Positions 19,037 to 27,459 of a stretch of DNA of 64,000 nt are shown one piece after another. The position numbers and the translations under genes are program-made. The notes below the pieces were generated by a model. That model did no database searches. It was not told the DNA's origin and saw only the letters and a list, made by a program, of their open reading frames with translations. The stretch comes from Anaerolineae bacterium (GTDB lineage Bacteria; Chloroflexota; Anaerolineae; Promineifilales; Promineifilaceae): contig JADLAX010000050.1 of the NCBI GenBank assembly GCA_020848035.1, positions 35,055 to 99,054 of the forward strand, in the 5' to 3' direction. Position 1 is the first letter of the stretch. Each line of letters begins with the position of its first letter.

Positions 19037-20398
19037 TCATTCCGAAACAACCAGCGGCAGGTTCACCCAGTTGGTCGGCACAAACGGCGGCGCGTCCAAT
19101 TCGTCGGCACCGAGATCGGGCGCGGGGCCGAAGGGGCGCGGCTGGCCATCCACGTCGTCGCTGACTTCAGCCAGCACCATCGCCTGGTCGATGGCTGCGG
19201 CTGCGGTGCTGAGCAGGTGCAGGTTGCCGTTGGCCCCGTCAACAAACAGGGAGAGCGGCGCATTTTGCAGGTTGTGGCTGAGTACGGCCGTTCCGCCCCG
19301 ATCGCGCAAATTGTGGCTCACCAAATTGTTGCGCAGCTCAATATCGGTATTGTCGAAGCGCCACTCAATCGACGAAAACGGCGCTTGCGTGGAAACCACC
19401 GTGTTGTTAAATATTTGCGCGCCACACGCCTGCCACAAGCAGATGCCGCAGTCGAAGCCAAACTCCGAGCCAAACAAGCCTGCATCGCTGGCAAACACAA
19501 AATTGTTGCGAATGAGGCCGCCGAAGTGGTCCACGTAGCCGCCGCCCGCGCTGGGGCAGGGATTGTCGGAGTAGGTACGGCCGTCGCCACTTTCCGCCAG
19601 ACCAAAACCAATGCCGCGGGCGTTGTCGCGCAGTACGTTGCGCTCCACCACCGTATCGCGGCAGCCGCGCCACAGGTGAATGCCATGCTCCGACAGCCCG
19701 GTTTCGCACCAAAACCCCTCGATGAGATTGTCGCGAATGACCCAGCCTTCGGCCTGGTGCGCGTCGATGCCGCCGGTGTAGCAGTTGTTGCGAATGAACG
19801 GCCGTCCCGCATCCGTCAGCTCGATGTGCGAACAGGCCACCACGCCGTCATCGGGATACGTGCCATCAACCGCCGGGTTGATTTTGATCGCCTGCTCGCC
19901 GGGATCGATGAGGTGCACGTTGTAGATGAGCGTGTTCAGCGTGTCGCCCGCGTCGGTGGTCATCACGTGAATCGGATGGTAATACGCTTCGCGCAGGGTG
20001 ATATCGGCCACAGTCACGTTGGAAGCCACCACCTGGATGATTTCCGTGGTGACGTAGTTGCCGTCCAACACCACCGCCGCGCGGTTGCCGCTGGCTGAGC
20101 GCAGCGTCACGTTCGGCGTGTCGAGGCGCAGGTAAACGCCATCCAGCTGGTACACCCCGTCGGCGATGAGGATGGTGGTGTTGGGGGTGGCGGTGTTAAC
20201 GGCCGTTTCCAGCTCACCCACCGTATCCACCGTCACAACAGGGCCGCCAGGCGCCGGCAGCGGCGCACACGCGACCACAGACACACCCGCAGGCAGCGCC
20301 ATGACCGGCTCCTCGGCTGTTCTGTGAAAAATATAACCTGCCCACAACAAGATCAGGGAAAGGGAGCCAACCAGGCTCCAGCGGAACTGCTTCTTCAT
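19037..20398 (-). CDS. Secreted right-handed parallel beta-helix protein
   Basis: The 453-residue protein starts MKKQFRWSLVGSLSLILLWA, a signal sequence. Repeated short strands such as VTLRSASGNRAAVVLDGNY, VTVADITLREAYYHPIH, WVIRDNLIEGFWCE, TVVERNVLRDNARGI and AQIFNNTVVSTQ form a pectate-lyase-like parallel beta-helix (PbH1 repeats). It has many cysteines for an exported protein. No lyase catalytic set is obvious; it could bind or cleave polysaccharide. It ends TNWVNLPLVVSE, a tail like that of the VCBS protein downstream. Confidence 0.82.
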   Translation of the reverse strand: MKKQFRWSLVGSLSLILLWAGYIFHRTAEEPVMALPAGVSVVACAPLPAPGGPVVTVDTVGELETAVNTATPNTTILIADGVYQLDGVYLRLDTPNVTLRSASGNRAAVVLDGNYVTTEIIQVVASNVTVADITLREAYYHPIHVMTTDAGDTLNTLIYNVHLIDPGEQAIKINPAVDGTYPDDGVVACSHIELTDAGRPFIRNNCYTGGIDAHQAEGWVIRDNLIEGFWCETGLSEHGIHLWRGCRDTVVERNVLRDNARGIGFGLAESGDGRTYSDNPCPSAGGGYVDHFGGLIRNNFVFASDAGLFGSEFGFDCGICLWQACGAQIFNNTVVSTQAPFSSIEWRFDNTDIELRNNLVSHNLRDRGGTAVLSHNLQNAPLSLFVDGANGNLHLLSTAAAAIDQAMVLAEVSDDVDGQPRPFGPAPDLGADELDAPPFVPTNWVNLPLVVSE

Positions 20399-20986
20399 TT
20401 TTCGCTCTCACAAACGCTGCTACGGTTTAAGAAAAAGTTGGCTCTTCAACAAAAAGTGGGCTTGATAAGCGCTTTTATCAAAGATGTCGCAGATTCACCA
20501 GATTTTTAATCCTTTTAATCTGCGAAATCTTTGATTAGGAATCCTGAAGGCACACAAATTGATGTTGACCCAAAAAGTTACTCTGCTGCCAGCATAGTAC
20601 CGCATGCCTACTGCGAAATCTCTAGGGCAAACGGGCTAGGAGATTAGTACCAACAATTTGATCGCCCGCCTGGTCACCAGAGAAAACTATCCGCTTGCTG
20701 CCGTGACGGTCAGGGCCGTTCACGCCGACTTCACGGTGATTTTACGGCCCACATACGGACGCGATCTGAGGCGTAGCGTATTCTATAAACGCAGCATGAT
20801 GCTGCCACTCGCCATCCAATGACACACTTTGGGAAACGGGTAACGCCAAAAGAATCGTCAATAAAGGCGATGGGAAGTATGGCATTTACCCTGGCAAATC
20901 ACAACCAGTAAATTTGAATATTGAAAACAGCTTGTGATTGGCGCACCCGGTAAAAACGTCTCTGGGATGAAGATAGGAATTGATTC
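20399..20986. other. Long intergenic region
   Basis: A 588-bp gap between divergent genes. It contains a dispersed repeat at 20463-20538 and a 54-codon open stretch with no start signal (about 20645-20821, ARLVTRENYPLAAVTVRAV...) that I cannot assign and do not call as a gene. The promoter of the PAS kinase should be near its 3' end. Confidence 0.4.
20463..20538. repeat. Dispersed repeat CGCAGATT...TTTTAATCTGCG
   Basis: GATAAGCGCTTTTATC is followed by an inverted repeat, CGCAGATT...AATCTGCG. A second copy with the same layout is at 29671-29728. Confidence 0.65.
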
Positions 20987-22078
20987 ATGGTCATAACCCA
21001 AACCATACCAACCGGAGAGTTTTACGATCACTTGCTGGAAACGGTAGCCGCGGGTGTGCTGGTGCTGGACGACGACGGCATTGTCACCTCGGCCAACGCG
21101 GCGGCCGGGCGCATTTTAGGCTGGGAAGCCGGGCAGCTTATCGGCCGTACCTGGGCCGATCTAGATGCTGAAGGGCACTCCCTGGACCAATGTGCCCCGC
21201 ACCAGACCACGCTGCGCCAGCCAGACGGCCGTTCCGTCACCGTCAACCTGGCCATCACCCCCGTCTCTGACCACATCACCAGCACCACCATGGTTTCATT
21301 TACCCACTGGCAGGAAATTGAACAGCTCAACGAGGCGCTGCTGCACACTCAGCGGCTGGCGGGCATTGGCATTCTCACCGCCAGCGTGGCCCACGAGCTG
21401 AACACGCCGCTGAGCATCATCGCTGCCACGTGCAGCAACCTGATGCACGAGGTGGAAGAAAACAGCCTGAGCATGGAGCAGTTGGTGCGCTACGTGCAGA
21501 TGATCGAGCAAAGTGCCTGGCGCTCAGCGCGTATCGTGGAAGTGCTGCGCAACTACTCCTACGCCGAAGAGATGCAAACGGCCGTTACCGACCTCAACAT
21601 GATTATCGAAGACGCCCTGGTGCTGGTGCAGCACCAGTTCCGCGGCGAGTTCAACATCCAGATTGTGAAACAGCTGGATGAATCGTTGAAAACGATTGTG
21701 CTGGACCACAACCGCATTACCCAGGTGCTGATCAACCTGCTCATCAACGCCCGCGACGCCATGCTGCCCACTGGCGGTACGGTCGAAATTTGCTCCTGGC
21801 GCATCCCCGAGGATCACACGCTGGCGGGCAGCAACGGCAACGGCGCACATCAGGAAGCGTACGCTTTTTCCGTGCGCGACACCGGCAGCGGCATTGCCCC
21901 AGAGCTGTTAAACCGCATTTTTGATCCGTTTTTTACCACCAAACATTCGGGGAAGGGCACCGGGCTGGGGTTGTTTATTGCCCGGCGGATTGTGCAGCAG
22001 CACAACGGCCGTATCTGGGCCGAAAATAACGAATTGGGCGGCGCGACGTTTACCGTGGTTCTACCAAGAAAGTTATGA
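20987..22078 (+). CDS. PAS-domain sensor histidine kinase, soluble
   Basis: The 363-residue kinase has an N-terminal PAS domain (ETVAAGVLVLDDDGIVTSAN ... RILGWEAGQLIG, residues about 15-115), HisKA with H in SVAHELNTPLS (about residue 137), and HATPase with N box INLLINARDAM, DTGSGIAPEL, TTKHSGKGTGLGL. There are no membrane segments, so it senses a cytoplasmic signal. ATG 20987 is the only good start. No response regulator gene is adjacent. It is an NtrB-like kinase in general form. Confidence 0.9.
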   Translation: MVITQTIPTGEFYDHLLETVAAGVLVLDDDGIVTSANAAAGRILGWEAGQLIGRTWADLDAEGHSLDQCAPHQTTLRQPDGRSVTVNLAITPVSDHITSTTMVSFTHWQEIEQLNEALLHTQRLAGIGILTASVAHELNTPLSIIAATCSNLMHEVEENSLSMEQLVRYVQMIEQSAWRSARIVEVLRNYSYAEEMQTAVTDLNMIIEDALVLVQHQFRGEFNIQIVKQLDESLKTIVLDHNRITQVLINLLINARDAMLPTGGTVEICSWRIPEDHTLAGSNGNGAHQEAYAFSVRDTGSGIAPELLNRIFDPFFTTKHSGKGTGLGLFIARRIVQQHNGRIWAENNELGGATFTVVLPRKL

Positions 22079-22115
22079 ACCAGTAACAAGTGATAAGTGA
22101 AAGCAAAGTCACTTT

Positions 22116-22514
22116 TTACTTTTCACTTCCCTCTTCCAGCAGCCACGCCTCCGCTTTCTCAATTTCCTGGAAAATCTCCACCTTTATCGACGACCGGAAC
22201 GATTTGGCCACATCTTGCAGCAGCTCAACGGTGAGATACTGCGCGCTGGTCTCAATGACGTAGGCAATCATGCCAATGACGTCATTTTTCAGCAAAAGCC
22301 GCTGGGCCTCGAAGCTGTACTCCACCCCATGACCCTGCACCACAACGATACGCGCTGCGCCAGAGGTATCTAAAGCGCGGACAATCTCCAGAAATTTTAC
22401 GGCCGTAGACGTGTCAATTGCCAGCTCATTTTGCTTGTAGAAATAAATAAGCCCATTCGCTTGCCGGGTAAAACGGCCGAATGGGCCTGAAATTGTTTGT
22501 GGCCGTTCGTCCAT
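22116..22514 (-). CDS. Hypothetical SpoIIAA/STAS-like protein
   Basis: The 132-residue soluble protein starts MDERPQTISG. The order of alternating strands and helices (LIYFYKQNELAIDTSTAVKFLEIVRAL, RIVVVQGHGVEYSFEAQRLLL, IGMIAYVIETSAQYLTVELL, KVEIFQEIEKAEAWLLE) resembles SpoIIAA-like/STAS-like proteins that end with an element-by-element helix EIEKAEAWL. The exact family is not known to me and the function is open. It lies between convergent and co-directional genes and has its own gap upstream. Confidence 0.6.
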   Translation of the reverse strand: MDERPQTISGPFGRFTRQANGLIYFYKQNELAIDTSTAVKFLEIVRALDTSGAARIVVVQGHGVEYSFEAQRLLLKNDVIGMIAYVIETSAQYLTVELLQDVAKSFRSSIKVEIFQEIEKAEAWLLEEGSEK

Positions 22515-22552
22515 CGCCCTATTGTAGCGGCTAATGGAACTTATTCAATTGT

Positions 22553-23182
22553 TCACGGGATAGATTTTTCCTGCTCTTGCCGCTGATCTTGGGTCACAAG
22601 CGACAAAAAATATTCGTGGAACCGGCTGTCGCCCGTCAATTCCGGGTGAAAAGAGGTAACGAGCCAGCGGCCTTGCTGGGCGGCTACGGCCGTTCCATCC
22701 GGCAGTTGGGCAATGACGTGGGCCTCTCCTTTGGCGGCAATCAGCTTGGGCGCGCGAATAAAGACGGCGGGGAACGGCCGTTTGTCGCCATTGGCAAACA
22801 CCGAGATGTCCAAATCGGTCTCAAACGAATCCACCTGCCGCCCAAAAGCATTACGCGCCACTTCGATGTCCATGATGCCCAGCAGCGGCTGGTCGCGCCC
22901 GGCGGTGCTGCTGGTAATCTCCTTGGCCAGGAAAATCATCCCGGCACAGGTGCCCCAAACCGGCTTGGCAGCGGCAAAATCGTGCAGCGGTTCCATCAGC
23001 CCAAAGCGGCGCGCCAGCTTGCCGATGGTGGTGCTTTCCCCACCGGGGATGATCAGGCCGTCGAGGTCATCTAGCTGCTCTGGCAGGCGCACTTCCACCG
23101 CCTCCACCCCCAGCGCCTTTAGCATGTTGATATGTTCAATGAAAGCGCCTTGCAGCGCCAAAACGCCAATTTTCATAGTCAT
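22553..23182 (-). CDS. pdxT: Pyridoxal 5'-phosphate synthase glutaminase subunit PdxT
   Basis: The 209-residue class I glutaminase starts MTMKIGVLALQGAFIEH. It has GGESTT, the nucleophile Cys in VWGTCAGMIFLA (about residue 79) and the late HPELTGD His-Glu pair, giving the Cys-His-Glu triad. It hydrolyses glutamine and passes ammonia to PdxS to make PLP from ribose 5-phosphate and glyceraldehyde 3-phosphate. pdxS is upstream on the same strand with one acetyltransferase gene between them. ATG 23176 is an alternative start, and neither has a clear ribosome binding site. Confidence 0.96.
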   Translation of the reverse strand: MTMKIGVLALQGAFIEHINMLKALGVEAVEVRLPEQLDDLDGLIIPGGESTTIGKLARRFGLMEPLHDFAAAKPVWGTCAGMIFLAKEITSSTAGRDQPLLGIMDIEVARNAFGRQVDSFETDLDISVFANGDKRPFPAVFIRAPKLIAAKGEAHVIAQLPDGTAVAAQQGRWLVTSFHPELTGDSRFHEYFLSLVTQDQRQEQEKSIP

Positions 23183-23192
23183 TTTTGCCGCG

Positions 23193-23253
23193 ATTTTCCC
23201 GGAAACTGCCCCCTACTACCTGGGGTGGCTGTTCAACCAGTTTCCGGGAAAAT
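23193..23253. repeat. Inverted repeat ATTTTCCCGGAAACT...AGTTTCCGGGAAAAT
   Basis: Perfect 15-bp arms around a spacer of about 30 bp lie between pdxT and the acetyltransferase gene. The same arm sequence (TTTCCCCGGAAACT) makes the inverted repeat at 32225-32282, and a decayed one is at 44338-44386. Confidence 0.8.
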
Positions 23254-23259
23254 GCCGGG

Positions 23260-23709
23260 CTAATTTAGTTTCTTGATAAAGTTGATTTGCCGTTCGACTT
23301 CAGTGAAGCCGAGGGCCAGGTGGCTGGCCAGGCTGACGTTGTTGTCGATGGTGGTGTCGGAGGCGAGTTCAGTGAAGCCATTTTGCCGCGCCCAGGTTTC
23401 GGCGGCGGCAATCAGCGCTTTGCCCACGCCCTGGCGGCGCACGTCCGCCTCCACAAACCACTCTTCCAGGTAAGCCACCGGGGAAGTCGTGCAGCCTTCA
23501 GCGTACTTGCGTGTGCCTACTTGCAGATAACCAGCGAGGTGAGAAGAGGAAAACGGCCGTACCGCCACCAGCACAACACCCACTTCCTCAGCCAAAATTT
23601 CGGCCATTTCTTGCTGGTGATCTTCGGCCGTACTGTCATCAAACAATCCCTGCCGCAGCCGCAGCCACTCCGCCATGTCCTCTGTCGGATCCAGTTTTCG
23701 TACTTCCAT
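23260..23709 (-). CDS. GNAT acetyltransferase, aminoglycoside 6'-N-acetyltransferase-like
   Basis: The 149-residue single-domain GNAT protein has the acetyl-CoA loop VRRQGVGKALIAAAE (residues about 92-106) preceded by YLEEWFV, and an ending ASHLALGFTEVERQINFIKKL that is characteristic of AAC(6')-type enzymes. Whether it acts on aminoglycosides here is uncertain; chromosomal relatives often have unknown substrates. It sits between pdxS and pdxT on the same strand, separated from each by inverted repeats, so it has probably been inserted into the PLP synthase operon. Confidence 0.8.
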   Translation of the reverse strand: MEVRKLDPTEDMAEWLRLRQGLFDDSTAEDHQQEMAEILAEEVGVVLVAVRPFSSSHLAGYLQVGTRKYAEGCTTSPVAYLEEWFVEADVRRQGVGKALIAAAETWARQNGFTELASDTTIDNNVSLASHLALGFTEVERQINFIKKLN

Positions 23710-23720
23710 AGCAGTTACTG

Positions 23721-23775
23721 CGTAGCCGCGGATTCTTGCCGCGCTGCCAAAGCGCGCTAAGAAAGCGCGGCTACG
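23721..23775. repeat. Inverted repeat CGTAGCCGCGGATTCTT...GCGCGGCTACG
   Basis: Arms CGTAGCCGCG and CGCGGCTACG enclose inner arms GCCGCGC/GCGCGC, making a long GC-rich hairpin between the acetyltransferase gene and pdxS. Confidence 0.75.
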
Positions 23776-23817
23776 TTCACCGAAGGGTCACCCCGTCACC
23801 TTGTCACCCCTTCACAA

Positions 23818-24735
23818 CTACCAGCCGCGCGTCGCCAACTGCTCGCTCTCCGGCAGGCTGCTCACGTTGATGCCCACCATCGGCTCGCCCAGGTTCTCGC
23901 TGACTTTGGCCAGGATATCCGGGTTGTTGAAGTGCGTCGTCGCTTCCACAATCGCCTTAGCCCGCTCGGCCGGATTGCCGCTCTTGAAGATGCCCGAGCC
24001 AACAAAAACGCCGTCTACGCCAATTTGCATCATCAACGCGGCATCGGCGGGGGTAGCAATGCCGCCAGCGGCAAAGTTCACCACGGGCAGGCGGCCCAGT
24101 TCCTTCGTTTCCTTCACCAGCGCGTACGGTGCGCCGATGTTTTTGGCATAGGTCATCAGCTCTTCGTCGGGCATCAGCTGCAGGCGGCGGATTTCGCCCA
24201 GCACGGTGCGGGCGTGGCGCACGGCCTCGACTACATCGCCGGTACCGGCTTCGCCCTTGGTGCGAATCATCGCCGCGCCTTCGCCGATGCGGCGCAGCGC
24301 CTCACCCAGGTTGCGGCAGCCGCAGACAAAGGGAATCTTGAAGTTGTGCTTGTTGATGTGGTGCTCTTCATCAGCAGGGGTGAGCACTTCGCTCTCGTCC
24401 ACGTAATCGACGCCAATCGCCTGCAAAATTTGCGCTTCCACAAAGTGGCCAATGCGGGCTTTAGCCATGACGGGGATGCTGACAGCGGCAATGATCTCCT
24501 TGATCATGCCGGGGTCGGACATGCGGGCCACGCCGCCATCTTTGCGAATGTCGGCCGGCACGCGCTCCAGGGCCATGACGGCACAGGCCCCCGCCTCTTC
24601 AGCGATGACGGCCTGTTCTGGCGTCACCACATCCATAATGACGCCACCCTTCAACATTTGGGCCAACCCGGCTTTCACCTTAAAGCTGCCCACTTCACTG
24701 TGTCCATTCTGTTTGATATTTCCGTTTTCGGTCAT
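23818..24735 (-). CDS. pdxS: Pyridoxal 5'-phosphate synthase lyase subunit PdxS
   Basis: The 305-residue (beta/alpha)8 protein has the family hallmarks: GGVIMDVVTPEQAVIAEEAG, ALERVPADIR, the lysine of VMAKARIGHFVEAQ that forms the Schiff base with ribose 5-phosphate, DYVDESEVLTPAD and the second lysine region RTKGEAGTGDVVEAV. It is the synthase core of the deoxyxylulose-independent PLP pathway. ATG 24735 (MTENGNIK) is supported by GGAGG 7 bases upstream. It heads the cluster pdxS, acetyltransferase, pdxT. Confidence 0.97.
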   Translation of the reverse strand: MTENGNIKQNGHSEVGSFKVKAGLAQMLKGGVIMDVVTPEQAVIAEEAGACAVMALERVPADIRKDGGVARMSDPGMIKEIIAAVSIPVMAKARIGHFVEAQILQAIGVDYVDESEVLTPADEEHHINKHNFKIPFVCGCRNLGEALRRIGEGAAMIRTKGEAGTGDVVEAVRHARTVLGEIRRLQLMPDEELMTYAKNIGAPYALVKETKELGRLPVVNFAAGGIATPADAALMMQIGVDGVFVGSGIFKSGNPAERAKAIVEATTHFNNPDILAKVSENLGEPMVGINVSSLPESEQLATRGW

Positions 24736-24896
24736 CTTAAACCTCCGTTTTCTTTCCGCTGATGTAACTTTTTGCACTTTTTTACATTTAAGATTTTAAT
24801 CATTGGCCTACGGCCGTACAAGCAAATCGGCCCTATTCTTGTACATAAAAATCGGCTGAAGCCTATGTCTTTTTATGTAAACTAGCGAGGCGGCTG

Positions 24897-25820
24897 ATGA
24901 ACAAACAAGTCAACACAACGGTCACCTACCGGCAGGGCAGTGCGGCCGACGATTTCACCACGTTTCTCATTTTTGAAGAGACGTTGGCCGATTTGGTAAG
25001 CCGCTTAGGTTTTGTCGGAGAGACCAGCTGGGGGGATGAAGCGGAACAGGCAAAGATGTGGCAGCAAAGACGGCCGCTTTACGCCCACCTCAGCCAGACG
25101 GCCGAACAGTTCTGGGTTGCTGAGCAACATGGCCAGACCGTCGGTTTTGCCCGCAGCATTTTACGCGGTGGCGTGCGCGAGCTAACCGAGCTTTTTGTGA
25201 AGCCAGGCACGCAGTCAGCCGGGCTGGGCCGTGGCCTCATCGAGCGAGCGTTTCCCAAAGAAGACGCCACAAACCGCCTCATCATCGCCACATCGGACTT
25301 CCGGGCCCAGGCACTTTACCTGAAGTCAGGCGTATTTCCTCGCTTTCCCATCTACTTCTTTGGCCGCCCACCGGAGCAGGTGCCTTACACAAGCGATTTG
25401 CAATACCTCCCGCTGCACCACGATGAGGCGACGATAGCCACGCTGGGTGGAATTGATGCGGACGTCATCGGGTTTCGCCGGGATATCGATCATCACTGGT
25501 TTTTGGCCAACCGTGCCGGATTTTTGTATGTGCGCGACGGCCGTCCCGTGGGTTATGGTTACGTAGGGCAGGCCAGCGGCCCCTTTGCCCTGCTAACCGC
25601 CAGCGACTTCCCGGCCGTTCTGGCCCATGCCGAGAGCACGGCCCAGGCAGCGAGGTACACCCAGTTTGGCCTGGAAGTACCGATGGTGAACGAAACGGCC
25701 GTTACCTACCTGCTCGCGCGCCATTACCAGATGGATGTGTTTATGGCGATGTTTATGAGTGAACGGCCGTTGGGCAACTTCGACCGCTACATTGTCACCA
25801 GTCCACCGTTTTTTGTTTAG
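24897..25820 (+). CDS. GNAT-family acetyltransferase (two GNAT-like domains)
   Basis: In this 307-residue protein, residues about 10-150 form a GNAT fold with acetyl-CoA loop VKPGTQSAGLGRGLIERAF. Residues about 160-307 look like a second, degenerate GNAT-like half (FLYVRDGRPVGYGYVG ... VNETAVTYLLARHYQMDVFMAMFMSERP). The substrate is unknown. It is divergent from pdxS and followed by the GGTGACAGTCAC palindrome at 25825. Three octamer copies lie inside the second half, read as GRP, TAV and RPL. Confidence 0.78.
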   Translation: MNKQVNTTVTYRQGSAADDFTTFLIFEETLADLVSRLGFVGETSWGDEAEQAKMWQQRRPLYAHLSQTAEQFWVAEQHGQTVGFARSILRGGVRELTELFVKPGTQSAGLGRGLIERAFPKEDATNRLIIATSDFRAQALYLKSGVFPRFPIYFFGRPPEQVPYTSDLQYLPLHHDEATIATLGGIDADVIGFRRDIDHHWFLANRAGFLYVRDGRPVGYGYVGQASGPFALLTASDFPAVLAHAESTAQAARYTQFGLEVPMVNETAVTYLLARHYQMDVFMAMFMSERPLGNFDRYIVTSPPFFV

Positions 25821-25824
25821 TTGA

Positions 25825-25856
25825 GGTGACAGTCACTTTTTGAAGTGACTGTCACC
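25825..25856. repeat. Palindrome GGTGACAGTCACTT...AAGTGACTGTCACC
   Basis: A perfect 32-bp hairpin with 13-14-bp arms, second copy of the element at 16903-16934. It lies between the converging acetyltransferase and methyltransferase genes and could terminate both. Confidence 0.8.
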
Positions 25857-25869
25857 AGAAGGCAAAAAA

Positions 25870-26610
25870 TCAGGACAGTTTTTCCAGAACCAGCAAGTGG
25901 GAAATGCCCAAGACAGCCAACGGCGTCTTTTCGGCGGCGTAGAGGCTGTTTTTGACGAAACGGCCGAATCCCGGCCACCGTCTTTCAATATTGTCATACC
26001 CGCCGAAAATACGGCCGTGATGCACCACCTTTACCGGCAAGCCCTGGCATAAATCCAGCAAATTTTGTTTGGTGTAGGTGCGCACGTGCGGCGCCAGCCG
26101 GTTACGCAGCGCGTTGGGCAGATAGTTCACCAGGGGGATGTTGCCAAATTTGTACCGCCCCCGCCAGTAAATGCCGTGCTGTTCTACCGGGTACCAGCGG
26201 TTGGGGCAGAAGATGAGGATACGGCCGTTCCCCTTCGTTACCCGCACCATTTCCGCCAGCGCCAGCCGGTCATCTTCTACGTGCTCAATCACCTCGTTGC
26301 TAAAGACAAAATCGAAGCTGTGGCTGGCAAACGGCAGCTTTTCCCCCATCGCCTGCACAATGCCAGGGGCGACAAGCAGCGCTTTTTGGGCGCGGTCCAG
26401 CTCTAGCTCCAGGCCAAAGCGATGCGGCGTAAACGGCGTAAAAGCGTCCAGGTAGGTGCCCAGGCCACAGCCGTTGTCCAACACCACCGCGTTGGTGAGA
26501 TCGATCCACTGCTGGATCATTTGCAGGCGGCGCTGTTGGCCAGAGCGCCAGACGTAGCCGGGTTCGCCGCGCAGGGCGGCCTTATCGGAGTGGCTTGCAG
26601 TTTGCGACAT
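25870..26610 (-). CDS. Class I SAM-dependent methyltransferase
   Basis: The 246-residue protein has motif I VLDNGCGLGTYLDAF (about residues 40-54), an acidic end to strand 2 (FGLELELD), motif III region FDFVFSNEVIEHVEDD and the following ALAEMVRVTKGNGRILIFCPN. This is the UbiE/Methyltransf_11 pattern, with a C-terminal extension rich in aromatic residues. Such proteins modify small molecules or glycans. The target is unknown. It starts 9 bp after the VapC-like gene ends on the same strand. Confidence 0.85.
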   Translation of the reverse strand: MSQTASHSDKAALRGEPGYVWRSGQQRRLQMIQQWIDLTNAVVLDNGCGLGTYLDAFTPFTPHRFGLELELDRAQKALLVAPGIVQAMGEKLPFASHSFDFVFSNEVIEHVEDDRLALAEMVRVTKGNGRILIFCPNRWYPVEQHGIYWRGRYKFGNIPLVNYLPNALRNRLAPHVRTYTKQNLLDLCQGLPVKVVHHGRIFGGYDNIERRWPGFGRFVKNSLYAAEKTPLAVLGISHLLVLEKLS

Positions 26611-26619
26611 AGGGGAATT

Positions 26620-27027
26620 TTACCAAACTGTAGTTACAAACTTGGAGCTCTGGATGCTGCTATCATTGGTGATAAGGGGATGTGCTTTTAGTCGCGCTGT
26701 AGCGGCAATCAAGCGATCGTGTAGTTCGGGAATATCTTTTATTTCATGAGCGGCACGCAGCACAAGTTGGTCAAGTGGCAGCTCAACAAAGCCAGTCTGA
26801 GCATCAAGATAGTCTAAAAGCTGCTCGAATGTAAGGCCAATACGCTTTTTATCGGAGAGGTAGAGTATTTCGGCCAAAACCATGGTGGAAACGAATATGG
26901 TTGCTTGATTGGTTTCAGCCTGCTGCAAAATGGCCTGTGCCTCTGCTCCCAAGCGACGTTTTTCCAGATATAAAACCAGGCCAACGGTATCAATACTGTA
27001 GGTCGGTCTCGGGGTAGCGCTGCTCAT
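26620..27027 (-). CDS. VapC-like PIN-domain toxin
   Basis: The 135-residue PIN protein keeps three of the acidic positions: D in YSIDTVGLVLYLEK, E in MVLAEILYLS and D in LHDRLIAATARLK, with a following ITNDSSI. It is expected to be a metal-dependent RNase and the toxin of a type II pair. Its start overlaps the end of the upstream Phd-like gene by 38 bp (ATG 27027; an ATG at 27036 is also possible). This overlap is typical of translational coupling. Confidence 0.88.
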   Translation of the reverse strand: MSSATPRPTYSIDTVGLVLYLEKRRLGAEAQAILQQAETNQATIFVSTMVLAEILYLSDKKRIGLTFEQLLDYLDAQTGFVELPLDQLVLRAAHEIKDIPELHDRLIAATARLKAHPLITNDSSIQSSKFVTTVW

Positions 27028-27379
27028 AATTGGCAAACTCCTCCTCCAGGTGCGTTAGTTCATCTTGCCGCATTTGCGCCAACTCGTATTGCAAAACCAT
27101 CTCTCGCCACTGCGGCTCGGCCAGAAGTTCAGCTTTGATTTCGGCAATTAGCTCAGCTTTTAATGTTTGTTTGTTAATAGGGGCAGTTTGATAGACGGCC
27201 GTTTCCTCCCGCACCACATTTGACCCAGCCGCCGGTTGAACGGCCTCAGTGTAGGGCATAATGACGGCTACGGGCTTGCCGTAGCGCTCGATGATGATCG
27301 GGTTGCCCGCAACGGCCGTATCCAACACCTCGCGCCATTTCGACCGGGCCTCATCGCTGGACATTCTAATTTCTGCCAT
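26990..27379 (-). CDS. Phd/YefM-type antitoxin with extended C-terminus
   Basis: The 129-residue protein starts MAEIRMSSDEARSKWREVLD. Residues 1-50 are the Phd/YefM DNA-binding domain (GNPIIIERYGKPVAVIMPY). The rest is a long charged, probably coiled-coil tail (LIAEIKAELLAEPQWREMVLQYELAQMRQDELTHLEEEF) that should wrap the toxin. Start 27379 is the Met before AEIRMS; the frame upstream of it is not part of the family. The pair is expected to repress its own promoter through this domain. Confidence 0.87.
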   Translation of the reverse strand: MAEIRMSSDEARSKWREVLDTAVAGNPIIIERYGKPVAVIMPYTEAVQPAAGSNVVREETAVYQTAPINKQTLKAELIAEIKAELLAEPQWREMVLQYELAQMRQDELTHLEEEFANYEQRYPETDLQY

Positions 27380-27459
27380 AATTACCCATCCAAAAGTCGT
27401 ACGATTCGTCAGTTTCTGACGGGAAGCGTAGCTACGGACGGCCGTTTTGTCAATGCCTA

